Below are positions 43,273 to 51,813 of a stretch of DNA of 64,000 bases, piece after piece. Position numbers and translations under genes: made by a program. This stretch comes from JBBQVS01 sp964250765. Lineage in GTDB: Bacteria > Chloroflexota > Ktedonobacteria > Ktedonobacterales > Ktedonobacteraceae. The notes below the pieces were generated by a model. The model was given only the letters and a program-made list of their open reading frames with translations. It ran no database searches and was not told where the DNA came from. The stretch spans positions 1 to 64,000 of the forward strand of contig CAXUHF010000014.1 of the NCBI GenBank assembly GCA_964250765.1. Direction: 5' to 3'. Numbering within the stretch: position 1 is the stretch's first letter; each line of letters starts with the position of its first letter.

Positions 43273-44415
43273 GTGAGGAAGTCTCTATTTCGCAACCCAA
43301 GACCCTGGATGATGCTATTCACAGGTATCTTGTTCGCGTTTTTCCTGGTTGCATGCGGTGACGATTCTCCTGCCCAATACGGTCCACACACCATTTTGGA
43401 CACGGCAGGACCTGTAGCGGACAGTGAGAGGTTCCTGTTCTACATCATTTTGGGTATCGCCACCACAATCTTCGTGATTGTCGAAGCCTTACTTATCTAC
43501 TCGATCACACGTTTCCGCAGTAGACCTGGAATGCCAAACCCGCGTCAAAACCACGGCAACTTGCGTGTCGAGGTGTTGTGGACTGTTATTCCAGCCCTTA
43601 TTCTGTTTGTTATCCTGGGTGTTACTATCAATGGACTATTCCAGGTATCAACAGTACCACCTGACAAGAACGCGATCACCGTTGAAGCCATTGGGCATCA
43701 GTGGTGGTGGGAGTTCTACTATCCGCAGTACAACATCACCACGGCAGACTCGTTACACGCGCCAGTCGGCACCGTCGTGAACGTAGAGTTGTACTCGAAC
43801 AACGTTATTCACAGTTTTTGGATTCCAGCTTTAACTGGCAAGACCGACGATATTCCAGGACACAATAACACAAAGTGGTTCAAAGCTGATAAACCAGGCG
43901 TTTACTACGGAGAATGCGCGGAGTTCTGTGGCGCACAACACGCGCACATGGCCTTCAACGCGGTTATTGATGATAGCAGGGACGCCTTCAACACATGGGT
44001 CACGACGCAACAACAAGCGGCGGTTGCACCCGCACCAGGGAGTCTGGAAGCAGCAGGTGCGAAGATTTTTAACGGTGTTTGTACTACCTGTCATGGTATC
44101 GTTGGTCATGGTGTCCCAGGTAATGATAACAAATACATTACAGGATACCAAGACCCTAAGGTTGCATGTGACGATCCCAATAAAGCATGTCTTGTTGGAC
44201 CAAATCTGACGCACTTTGCGAGTCGCAATCTTATTGCAGGTGGTGTACTGACACACGACCGCGATCAGTGTCTGAACCCTGATAACCTGACAAACTGTAA
44301 TTTGGCAAAATGGCTTGCTAATCCGCAAGGCATTAAACCAGGCAATGATATGGTTGTAAATCTGACACCTGAACAAATTAAAGACTTAGTAGCGTATCTG
44401 GAGTCGCTTCAGTAA
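43273..44415 (+). CDS. ctaC: Cytochrome c oxidase subunit II fused to cytochrome c
   Basis: A 380-residue membrane-anchored subunit that takes electrons into the oxidase. The lipobox FFLVACGDD suggests lipid attachment near residue 28. Two helices follow (about 55-80 and 98-122). The CuA domain has GHQWWWEFYYPQYN and the ligand set in YGECAEFCGAQHAHM. Fused behind it is a class I cytochrome c with CTTCHG (heme c attachment) and a candidate Met ligand in GNDMVV. This is the caa3-type form. It starts with GTG at 43273 after taggag. Heme c attachment would need the Ccm genes at the right end of the window. Confidence 0.95.
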   Translation: MRKSLFRNPRPWMMLFTGILFAFFLVACGDDSPAQYGPHTILDTAGPVADSERFLFYIILGIATTIFVIVEALLIYSITRFRSRPGMPNPRQNHGNLRVEVLWTVIPALILFVILGVTINGLFQVSTVPPDKNAITVEAIGHQWWWEFYYPQYNITTADSLHAPVGTVVNVELYSNNVIHSFWIPALTGKTDDIPGHNNTKWFKADKPGVYYGECAEFCGAQHAHMAFNAVIDDSRDAFNTWVTTQQQAAVAPAPGSLEAAGAKIFNGVCTTCHGIVGHGVPGNDNKYITGYQDPKVACDDPNKACLVGPNLTHFASRNLIAGGVLTHDRDQCLNPDNLTNCNLAKWLANPQGIKPGNDMVVNLTPEQIKDLVAYLESLQ

Positions 44416-44468
44416 ACGCCCTATCCGCCCCATTCTTTGGGGTGGACTAGACCTCGGAGGATTTGCCA

Positions 44469-46163
44469 ATGGCAACCCAGACTATTATTGAGAGTCCGTC
44501 GAGAGTAATTCGTCGAAAGAGTTTCAGTGAAACTTATATTGGCGAGTGGATTACATCAACCGATCACAAACAGCTCGGTATCATGTATCTCATCACAGGC
44601 TTTTTCTTCTTCATGGTGGGCGGTATGGAAGCTCTCCTGATACGCACTCAATTGGCTGTGCCAAATGGACGTGTGTTGAGTCCTGAAGAGTACAACCAAG
44701 TCTTCACAATGCACGGTACCACCATGATTTTCTTGTTCGTTATTCCTACACTCGCAGGCTTTGGTAACTATGTTGTGCCGCTCATGATTGGGGCCCGCGA
44801 CATGGCCTTTCCGCGCATGAACGCGTTTGGCTATTGGGTGCTGTTCTTTGGCGGTATCTTCTTGCAGTCCAGTTTCCTGTTCAACTCGGCACCAAATGGT
44901 GGCTGGTTCATGTATGCACCACTGAGCGAACTACAATCTGGCTGCGGTGGCCTACATGCTGTTGCTTGTACCCAAGGTGCAAACGCAGACTTCTGGTTAC
45001 TCGGCACGCTTATGCTTGGTATCTCGTCGATTGCAGGGTCGGTCAACTTCGTTGTTACCATCCTTAAATTGCGTGCCCCAGGTATGAGCATTAACCGTAT
45101 GCCGCTCTTCACATGGATGATTCTGGTGCAGGCATTTCTGTTGCTCTTCGCGCTACCAAGCTTGACTGCCGCTAGTGTTCTGCTCCTGCTGGACCGCCAT
45201 GCTGGTACACATTTCTATGTTGCCCAATCTGGTGGCGACCCACTGCTGTGGCAGCATTTGTTCTGGTCCTTTGGACATCCAGAGGTGTACATTCTTATTC
45301 TGCCAGCCTTCGGTATCATCTCTGAAGTGTTGCCAGTCTTCTCACGCAAACCCATCTTTGGGTACACCTTTATCGCGTGGTCAGGTGTGGCTATCGGCTT
45401 CCTGAGCTTTACTGTGTGGGCGCACCACATGTTCGCCGTTGGTTTGCCCCCTATTGCACAAGCATTCTTTGCTTCCAGCACAACGCTGATTGCAATTCCA
45501 ACCGCCGTAAAAATCTTTAACTGGATTGGCACAATCTGGGGCGGTAAGCTCGTCCTTCGAGCACCAATGTACTTTGCGCTCGGCTTTATCGGCATGTTCT
45601 TGATTGGCGGCTTGAATGGTGCAGCCCTTGCGGTTGTGCCTTTTGACTACCAAATGACTGATAGCTACTTCGTGGTGTCACACATCCACTATGTACTCTT
45701 TGGTGGTACCGCGCTCGGCATTTTCGCGGGTTTCTATTACTGGTTCCCCAAGATGACAAACAGGTATCTGAGCGAGGGGCTAGCACAAGTGCACTTCTGG
45801 CTGACGTTGATTGGTCTCAATCTAGCGTTCTTCCCGATGCACATTCTTGGTCTGCTCGGCATGCCACGTCGCTATTACACATATCCTAGCACTGTTGGCT
45901 GGAATGAGCTAAATCTGTTGTCAACTGTTGGTGCCTTCATCATTGCCATAGGAGTTCTCGTATTCATGTACAATTTCATTGTCACATTGAAGAATGGGAA
46001 GCCTGCTGGTAGTGATCCGTGGGATGCCTTCACACTTGAATGGGATACCACGTCACCGCCAAAGAAATACAACTTCTTGGAAATTCCTATTGTACGTAGT
46101 CGCCGACCCTTCTACGACAAGAAAAATCCAGAGATCGCCGACTGGCATACAGTCACGCATTAA
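44469..46163 (+). CDS. ctaD: Cytochrome c oxidase subunit I
   Basis: A 564-residue, 12-helix catalytic subunit with heme a and the heme a3-CuB centre. Key sites are MHGTTMIFLF (heme a His), WSFGHPEVYILILP (CuB His and crosslinked Tyr), WAHHMFAVG (CuB His pair) and SHIHYVLFGG (heme a3 and a His). The HPEVY tyrosine and downstream residues place it in the A-type oxygen reductases. It starts with ATG at 44469 after cggagg. An in-frame TTG two codons earlier is less likely. It is not fused to subunit III. Confidence 0.97.
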   Translation: MATQTIIESPSRVIRRKSFSETYIGEWITSTDHKQLGIMYLITGFFFFMVGGMEALLIRTQLAVPNGRVLSPEEYNQVFTMHGTTMIFLFVIPTLAGFGNYVVPLMIGARDMAFPRMNAFGYWVLFFGGIFLQSSFLFNSAPNGGWFMYAPLSELQSGCGGLHAVACTQGANADFWLLGTLMLGISSIAGSVNFVVTILKLRAPGMSINRMPLFTWMILVQAFLLLFALPSLTAASVLLLLDRHAGTHFYVAQSGGDPLLWQHLFWSFGHPEVYILILPAFGIISEVLPVFSRKPIFGYTFIAWSGVAIGFLSFTVWAHHMFAVGLPPIAQAFFASSTTLIAIPTAVKIFNWIGTIWGGKLVLRAPMYFALGFIGMFLIGGLNGAALAVVPFDYQMTDSYFVVSHIHYVLFGGTALGIFAGFYYWFPKMTNRYLSEGLAQVHFWLTLIGLNLAFFPMHILGLLGMPRRYYTYPSTVGWNELNLLSTVGAFIIAIGVLVFMYNFIVTLKNGKPAGSDPWDAFTLEWDTTSPPKKYNFLEIPIVRSRRPFYDKKNPEIADWHTVTH

Positions 46164-46165
46164 TT

Positions 46166-46277
46166 GTAGGGACCGATGTATCGTGTCCTGGGAGTGGGGT
46201 GGGGCGACATGTCGGCAACGATACGGTTTCCCCAATGTGTTCGCTCCACTCCCAGGACGCGATACATCAGTCCCTAC
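46166..46277. repeat. Family A palindromic element within the oxidase operon
   Basis: Arms of 32 bp (46166-46197, 46246-46277) with two mismatches; core gtagggaccgatgtatcg. It lies three bases after the ctaD stop and before the subunit IV-like gene, so read-through or an internal end of the oxidase transcript could depend on it. Confidence 0.85.
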
Positions 46278-46329
46278 GAAAACTGTATATCGAAAATAAT
46301 GGTGAACAAAGACGATAAAGAAGAGGTCT

Positions 46330-46701
46330 ATGGTGTCCCAAGAGCAAAAAGATAGAGTACAACAGCAAGAGGTGAGAACAGACGGACAAGAGCTTGTGCA
46401 AGTAAACAATGAGGAAGCGCAAGACGCCTCCGCTTCTGAGCCTAGTAGTGTCAAAGAAAGCGAAGTTTATATCGACGTTCCTGCCTCAGGCGGGAAGAAG
46501 CGCAAGAAGAGAAAGTTTCGTGAGCGACTTGTCTATGAGTCGGAAATTAGCCCGAAGCCAAGTATCTGGCCTCTTGCACTTGCCTTCTCAGTTTCTCTAT
46601 TGCTCTTCGGATTAATCTACAACGTGTACTTTCTAGTCATTGGTGCTATACTCGTTATAGTCTGTATTATGGGTTGGGTTTTAGAACATCAAAAGGCTTG
46701 A
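46330..46701 (+). CDS. ctaF: Cytochrome c oxidase subunit IV-like protein
   Basis: A 123-residue protein with a hydrophilic, charged N-terminal half (Gln/Glu-rich, then KKRKKRKFRER) and two C-terminal helices in SIWPLALAFSVSLLLFGLI and FLVIGAILVIVCIMGWVLEHQ. This WPL start and two-helix pattern, placed between ctaD and ctaE, fits the small subunit IV of actinobacterial and Chloroflexota oxidases. The assignment rests more on position and topology than on motif. The ATG at 46330 follows aagagg. Confidence 0.72.
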   Translation: MVSQEQKDRVQQQEVRTDGQELVQVNNEEAQDASASEPSSVKESEVYIDVPASGGKKRKKRKFRERLVYESEISPKPSIWPLALAFSVSLLLFGLIYNVYFLVIGAILVIVCIMGWVLEHQKA

Positions 46702-46749
46702 TACGTGCCATACTTGTATGAATCGTATCGTAAAGATAGGGAGTTTGTT

Positions 46750-47382
46750 ATGAGTACTGCTCACGGCGAACAAGTAAGAATACTTGAGGAGCACGTTGGC
46801 GAGGTAGGACGAGGCATCAACTGGTGGGGCATGATGTTTTTCATTGCCTCCGAAGCTTTGATTTTCGCCAACTTGATTGCTGCATATCTCTACCTGGAAA
46901 TCCGCAACACCAGCCAGAGAAACTTTTGGGTATTGCCTAATGGTGAACATCTCGATTGGAGATATCCACTTTTCAATACCGCAATTCTGCTTCTCAGCAG
47001 TGTGCCAGTCATTTGGGCACGTTCGAGTATTACAAAGGGCAATAAGCGCAATCTTGTGCTTGGCTTGTCTGCAACTATTATCATGGGTCTCATTTTCTTA
47101 GGTGGACAGGTCTACGAATACATTGGCCTCTTTGGTCAACATTTTAGTCTTGGTTATAGCACCTTTGGCTCGGCCTTTTTCACTTTGACAGGCTTTCACG
47201 GCCTTCACGTTACTATCGGGGTGCTTTTCCTGACTGTCTGTCTCATTCGCGCTATTCGTGGAGACTTCACTGACAAAAAGCATTTCGCGGTAGAAGCGGG
47301 CGAAATGTACTGGCACTTTGTCGATCTTGTGTGGGTCGTCGTGTTCAGCACTGTTTACCTGTTGCCCCTGTTGCGCGGCTAG
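46750..47382 (+). CDS. ctaE: Cytochrome c oxidase subunit III
   Basis: A 210-residue, five-helix subunit. It has WWGMMFFIASEALIFANLIAAYLYL with the conserved Glu, LFNTAILLLSSVPVIW, FFTLTGFHGLHVTIG with conserved His residues, and YWHFVDLVWVVVFSTVYL at the end. The ATG at 46750 follows agggag; an in-frame GTG at 46705 is less supported. The oxidase block ends at the hairpin 47395-47448. Confidence 0.95.
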   Translation: MSTAHGEQVRILEEHVGEVGRGINWWGMMFFIASEALIFANLIAAYLYLEIRNTSQRNFWVLPNGEHLDWRYPLFNTAILLLSSVPVIWARSSITKGNKRNLVLGLSATIIMGLIFLGGQVYEYIGLFGQHFSLGYSTFGSAFFTLTGFHGLHVTIGVLFLTVCLIRAIRGDFTDKKHFAVEAGEMYWHFVDLVWVVVFSTVYLLPLLRG

Positions 47383-47394
47383 TATAACAATATT

Positions 47395-47448
47395 CTTGCG
47401 TATACATGAGAGACATCAGCTTGTTGGTGTCTCTCATGTATACGCAAG
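47395..47448. terminator. Hairpin after ctaE
   Basis: Perfect 21-bp arms (47395-47415, 47428-47448) with a 12-nt loop, followed by tttt. It looks like a true intrinsic terminator for the oxidase operon. Confidence 0.82.
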
Positions 47449-47603
47449 TTTTCCTCTTACCCATCTTCCCACCTTCGAGCCTCTTATGGTATAGCGTTTG
47501 GAATGAGCCTATCTTAGAAATTGTTGTAATGATATATGATACAATTTCAATCAACGCAACAATATGACGAGAACATACATAGTATCGAAAGGACTGTAGA
47601 GGG

Positions 47604-48017
47604 ATGAAAGAGGTAACGCGCAGAAGTGGTTCTGTGGTTGCAGTTCGTCGTGAGGGTTTGCGTCGCCGAAAAAGACGAGTTGTAACTCATTGTTCCATCT
47701 GCAATGGACGAATTTGGTTTCATCCCTTACGTGTTATTGAGCCAGAAGGAGTGCCAGAGCCACGTCTTACCTGGACACTTTGCAAACCCTGTTATCATGT
47801 TTTGCTTGAAGAGATGCGTGTCTCGCCTGTGCGTTCTCCGCTACGTCTGCGTGTCGCCATTGGTATTGTCGCCTCCGAGCGCTGGCCTCAAGCATACACA
47901 ACACGCGTACGTATGTATCTTGCGGACCGCCGACTCTTGGTGTTTATGGCTGTCGGCCTCATTGTGACTATGATTATTCATCTTGCCATCCTCGTCTCTA
48001 TCGCTGCGCTGCACTAA
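47604..48017 (+). CDS. Hypothetical protein: four-Cys zinc-binding region and C-terminal TM helix
   Basis: A 137-residue protein that I do not recognise. The basic N-terminus (RRKRR) is followed by THCSICNGRIWFHP and, about 30 residues later, LCKPCYHVLLEEM, a likely four-Cys zinc site (about 31-62). A single hydrophobic helix is near the C-terminus (about 113-135). It may be a membrane-tethered zinc-ribbon protein. The start ATG follows a gtagaggg site. It lies between the oxidase operon and the sensor gene. Confidence 0.7.
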   Translation: MKEVTRRSGSVVAVRREGLRRRKRRVVTHCSICNGRIWFHPLRVIEPEGVPEPRLTWTLCKPCYHVLLEEMRVSPVRSPLRLRVAIGIVASERWPQAYTTRVRMYLADRRLLVFMAVGLIVTMIIHLAILVSIAALH

Positions 48018-48019
48018 AT

Positions 48020-48139
48020 TAATAGAAGCGACCAACAATGCAGAGAACTCACCNNNNNNNNNNAAAAAAAAAAAAAAACAAATTTAACAAACAACTTTTT
48101 TTTGTTTTTTTTTTTTTTTTTTGTTGGTCGCTTCTATTA
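48020..48139. other. Gapped hairpin (terminator-like) with homopolymer artefact
   Basis: Perfect 19-bp arms (48020-48038, 48121-48139) flank ten N (48054-48063) and long A and T runs. The arms are probably the terminator of the preceding gene. The interior looks like poor assembly. Confidence 0.6.
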
Positions 48140-48165
48140 TCAAACCTTGACCCCTACGTTAGAAT

Positions 48166-50163
48166 ATGAGAGAGCCAATATACATAATCAAAGAAGAGAT
48201 GGGATGGGCTATTTTGATGCAATTCGGCGATGGGGATGGGCATGCAGACACTCTAATTAACACTTCCTATCAGAGCGTGCCAGCAGGTTTCACACAAGAA
48301 TATCATGTGCTTGCAGAGGTCGCTGCCAATATGAGCAGTGGCTTACTTTTGCTTACGCAAAAGGAACAGATCAGTTATTCTAATACTAGTGCCTTGCGGT
48401 TGCTGAATATTGGAAAAAGTGACTTGGTGGCAGCGCACAACTTTGATATGCGTAAACACTTGCTCTCAATCGCCTCCAACCCTACAGTTGCTCAAGGTGA
48501 GATTGAGCGTGTTTGGAACCATCCTGAACAGGAATACTCAACCGACATCGCCGCCCTTTCCACACTCTCTGATGCTGCTGTACGCTGGCTTCGGGTGCAT
48601 AGCTTCCCCGTTCGGAATGATCTTGGGAGTCTCCTTGGACGCGGTATACTCTTTGATGATGTCACGCTTGAACATACAGTAAGCGAGGGACGGAGCGAAA
48701 CATTAGCCCTTGCCGCCCATGAACTTAAGACACCACTGGCTATCATCAAGGGCTGCGCCACAACGTTGCTTGGTAGCTCGGCACGTTGGGACCCTGCAAT
48801 GCAACGTGAAATGTTACAGATGATTGATACACAATCAGACCGTTTGTATGACGTGCTTAATACACTTTTAGATGTTTGGCGGCTTGATGCGGGCACACAA
48901 AATTTGCATCTTGCACAGGTGCATTTACCAGAACTACTACATCAACTCGTTGAACGCTGGCAAAAAAGGGTAGTGGATCATTCATTTCAACTATATGTTG
49001 CTCCCAATGTTCCTACTATCGTCTGCGATGCTCCGCGTGTGGAGCAAGCTATACATCATCTTTTAAACAACGCCGTAACTTATTCTCCTGTCGGTTCATC
49101 AATAACTCTTAACGTCGAGACAAACGATGTTGAGGTACGTATAGGCGTTACCGATGAAGGCGTAGGCATTGCACCAGAGCACCTTGATCGTATCTTTGAC
49201 CGTTTCTACCGTGTGCAGAATAACGGAAAGAAGCAAGATGGGAGCGGTCTTGGCCTTGCGGCAGCACGCGCGACCGTTGAGGCGCATGGTGGTAAAATTT
49301 GGGCCGACTCGCTCGGTATTAGTCAAGGCACGACTTTTTACTTTACGTTGCCGTTGTCACCCCGTATGCCGACAACAGTACAAACGCAAACTGCACTTCA
49401 AAATCTTTCGTCGTTGCAAAACGCTGTCCCTACAACTCAAAAGCTTCGTCCGCAGACGTTCAAGCAAGACAAACGTGTGCGTGTACTTCTTGCCGAGAGC
49501 GATGCGCGTATGACACGTTATCTTCGTAACAACCTGGAAGAGCAGCAGTATCGCGTGCAAACGGTGAGTCATGGTGTGCAGTTTCTGCGCCAACTTGACC
49601 TTGAGGAGCCAGATGTTATTCTGCTCTCGACACGTCTCGCTGATATGAGCGGTATCGAACTGCTGCAACGTCTGCGCGAGTTCTCACAGCGTCCTGTTAT
49701 TATGCTGTGTGATAACTGCGACGAGGATGAGCGTGTCCAACTTTTTGATCTTGGTGGTGATGACCTTGTGATAAAGCCTTTTGGTATGAAAGAACTACTC
49801 GCAAGAGTCCGCGCTTTGTTACGCCGTCAGTCTGCATTGCCAGAGCAAGCACAGACACAAGCCATCTTCACTACTGGCGATCTCGTAATCGACTACGCAC
49901 AGCATATCGTTACTGTGCAAGGTCGCGTTGTACAACTCAGTCGCACCGAGTACAAGCTGTTAAGCACACTAGCACAAAATGTTGGTATGGTCGTTACGCA
50001 CGAATTATTGCTAGAGAAAGTGTGGGGACCTGAATATAACCGAGATATCGACTTCATCTGGGTCTATATCAGTCGCCTGCGCCGCAAAGTTGAAATGGAC
50101 TCGCGCCATCCTAAGTATATCCTCACCATACCCGATGTGGGTTACAAGCTAGCGAAATTGTAG
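48166..50163 (+). CDS. Histidine kinase fused to OmpR/PhoB-type regulator with altered receiver
   Basis: A 665-residue protein joining both halves of a two-component system. A PAS-like region (about 40-170) leads to HisKA (LAAHELKTPLAII, His185) and the ATPase domain with LLNNAVTYSP, DEGVGIAPEH and DGSGLGLAAARA. A receiver follows (about 440-560), then a winged-helix transcriptional regulatory domain (about 570-665) with LSRTEYKLL and VYISRLRRKVE. In the receiver the phosphoacceptor position reads DVILLSTRLADMSG, with Ser488 where Asp is expected; the Lys of VIKPF is kept. No TM helix is present, so the fusion is a cytoplasmic DNA-binding sensor. The exact start is uncertain; an ATG at 48199 is an alternative. 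Confidence 0.88.
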   Translation: MREPIYIIKEEMGWAILMQFGDGDGHADTLINTSYQSVPAGFTQEYHVLAEVAANMSSGLLLLTQKEQISYSNTSALRLLNIGKSDLVAAHNFDMRKHLLSIASNPTVAQGEIERVWNHPEQEYSTDIAALSTLSDAAVRWLRVHSFPVRNDLGSLLGRGILFDDVTLEHTVSEGRSETLALAAHELKTPLAIIKGCATTLLGSSARWDPAMQREMLQMIDTQSDRLYDVLNTLLDVWRLDAGTQNLHLAQVHLPELLHQLVERWQKRVVDHSFQLYVAPNVPTIVCDAPRVEQAIHHLLNNAVTYSPVGSSITLNVETNDVEVRIGVTDEGVGIAPEHLDRIFDRFYRVQNNGKKQDGSGLGLAAARATVEAHGGKIWADSLGISQGTTFYFTLPLSPRMPTTVQTQTALQNLSSLQNAVPTTQKLRPQTFKQDKRVRVLLAESDARMTRYLRNNLEEQQYRVQTVSHGVQFLRQLDLEEPDVILLSTRLADMSGIELLQRLREFSQRPVIMLCDNCDEDERVQLFDLGGDDLVIKPFGMKELLARVRALLRRQSALPEQAQTQAIFTTGDLVIDYAQHIVTVQGRVVQLSRTEYKLLSTLAQNVGMVVTHELLLEKVWGPEYNRDIDFIWVYISRLRRKVEMDSRHPKYILTIPDVGYKLAKL

Positions 50164-50342
50164 AGGCGGCATGACAGGGGCAAGCCCATTGACGCTAGCT
50201 AACTTATGAAACGTCATGCTGCCTCTAAGATACCCTACTGTACATACCTTATATTTTATTCAGGTTGTTGTAAGGAATTGCCTTCTTCTGTTAAACACTG
50301 CGCAATGTCTATATCCTATGCTTTCAGCAAGCGAGAAAATTC

Positions 50343-50443
50343 GTAGGGACCAGATTTATCGTGTCCGAGGGTCAATTTATTGGCTATGTCTTGAGCAATA
50401 TATGCGATAAATCGCCCTCGGACGCGATAAATCTGGTCCCTAT
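50343..50443. repeat. Family A element just upstream of a start codon
   Basis: Arms of 29 bp (50343-50371, 50415-50443), nearly perfect, with a 43-nt loop. It ends 19 bases before the ATG at 50463, and the frame is open through its right part from 50361, so the leader or an alternative N-terminus derives from the element. Confidence 0.82.
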
Positions 50444-50462
50444 CAATGCACGGGAGATGGTC

Positions 50463-51074
50463 ATGTCGCAAGGGAAGAAGCCCATTGTTCTGCTCATAGA
50501 AGCTGATACATCACTACGCCGACTTATTGCGCTTGGGTTACAACATCGGGATATGGATGTTATCGAAGCGAGTTCTCTTGCTTCCGCACTTTCGATAGAG
50601 ACTCCTGATCTGCTCATCGTCGATATAGATAGTGGTATACATAGTGATTGGTCATTGCTTACCAACGTGCAGTCTGCGTCTACACTTGCAACTGTGCCCA
50701 CTATAGTGCTTGCTTGGGAACAAACTCCAATGATACATTCCTCTTCTGTTGCAACGCAAACTCAGATTGCGTGCCTTACAAAGCCATTCGATGCTCGTGT
50801 TATGCAAGAGAGTGTCAACCGACTGCTTGCGGTGCGCGCGGCAAAAGAGGCGGCATTGCTTGCTCAAGCAGAGGCAGTGCTTCTAGCTACCTATAAGACA
50901 CAAACACCGCCGAGTATCTGGCCTATCATCACTGCTATTGGCCTCCTCATTGCCTTCATGGGTATGCTACTACAGGTTGCTGTCACAATTCTAGGTATTC
51001 TTATAGTCATTATCGCCCTCCTATGGTGGACATTGGGTACAAAGCCAACCTCTAAAGCTGTCGTGTTAGGCTAA
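50463..51074 (+). CDS. Receiver-domain protein with C-terminal membrane hairpin
   Basis: A 203-residue protein with an N-terminal response-regulator receiver: VLLIEADTSLRRL, phosphoacceptor Asp in PDLLIVDID, and Lys in CLTKPF. A short helical linker follows, and then two hydrophobic segments (about 150-170 and 172-192). A receiver anchored in the membrane without an output domain is unusual. It follows the hybrid kinase gene and could be its phosphorylation target, since that protein's own receiver lacks the Asp. The ATG at 50463 follows cgggag. The stop lies in the hairpin at 51073. Confidence 0.8.
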   Translation: MSQGKKPIVLLIEADTSLRRLIALGLQHRDMDVIEASSLASALSIETPDLLIVDIDSGIHSDWSLLTNVQSASTLATVPTIVLAWEQTPMIHSSSVATQTQIACLTKPFDARVMQESVNRLLAVRAAKEAALLAQAEAVLLATYKTQTPPSIWPIITAIGLLIAFMGMLLQVAVTILGILIVIIALLWWTLGTKPTSKAVVLG

Positions 51075-51131
51075 AAAGTACAAAAGAATGGTGTGTGAGC
51101 AGTGCTCACACACCATTCTTTTGTACTTTTT
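51073..51131. terminator. Long hairpin over the stop codon of the receiver gene
   Basis: Perfect 28-bp arms (51073-51100, 51104-51131) with a 3-nt loop. The TAA stop (51072-51074) overlaps the left arm. The right arm ends acttttt, so it fits an intrinsic terminator. Confidence 0.85.
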
Positions 51132-51222
51132 ATGCTTGAGTTACCAATCGCTTAGGTTGTTCGTGTACCTTTATGTCTATGAGGAATATGTAACTCCTAT
51201 CAGTAAACAGAGAGGTTTTACC

Positions 51223-51783
51223 ATGCAACATAACACAAACTTAAACGGTCTCCGTGTTGCTATTCTCGTCTCAGATGATTTCGAGCAGGCCGAACTGGTC
51301 GAGCCAAAGAAGGCACTTGAGCAAGCAGGCGCAAAAACTTCTATCGTCTCTCCCACAGCAGGCCAGATTACTGGCGTGAATCACGATGAGAAGGCCGACA
51401 CATTTGATGTCGATATGACGCTTGACTCAGCAAACCCCAACGACTTTGATGCGGTTCTGCTTCCTGGTGGCGCGTTAAACGCTGACTTCATGCGCATGAA
51501 TCCGAAAGCACAAAGCTTTGTCACCGCAATTGATACAAATAACAAGCCAATTGCCGTGATTTGTCATGCGCCGTGGCTTTTGATTTCAGCAGGGCGCGTC
51601 AAGGGGCGAACCTTGACCAGCTATCAGACCATTCAGGACGATATCCGTAACGCTGGTGGTAACTGGGTTGACCAGGAAATGGTACGTGACCGTAACTGGG
51701 TGAGTAGCCGTAGCCCGAAGGACTTGGGCGCGTTCAATCCTGCAATGGTCTCGTTGTTCGCGGAATATAAAAACAAGCAGTAG
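51223..51783 (+). CDS. DJ-1/PfpI family protein
   Basis: A 186-residue PfpI/YhbO-type protein. It has VAILVSDDFEQAELVEPKKALEQAG, LLPGGALNADFMR and the nucleophile elbow AVICHAPWLL with Cys114. Relatives act as proteases, glyoxalases or protein/nucleotide deglycases; the activity here is not settled. The ATG at 51223 follows agaggtt; the longer open frame from 51088 begins inside the terminator. Two alcohol dehydrogenase genes follow, which may suggest a common aldehyde-stress role, by context only. Confidence 0.9.
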   Translation: MQHNTNLNGLRVAILVSDDFEQAELVEPKKALEQAGAKTSIVSPTAGQITGVNHDEKADTFDVDMTLDSANPNDFDAVLLPGGALNADFMRMNPKAQSFVTAIDTNNKPIAVICHAPWLLISAGRVKGRTLTSYQTIQDDIRNAGGNWVDQEMVRDRNWVSSRSPKDLGAFNPAMVSLFAEYKNKQ

Positions 51784-51813
51784 TAGTCTCTTGCTACAAA
51801 AGAAGGGGGCAAT

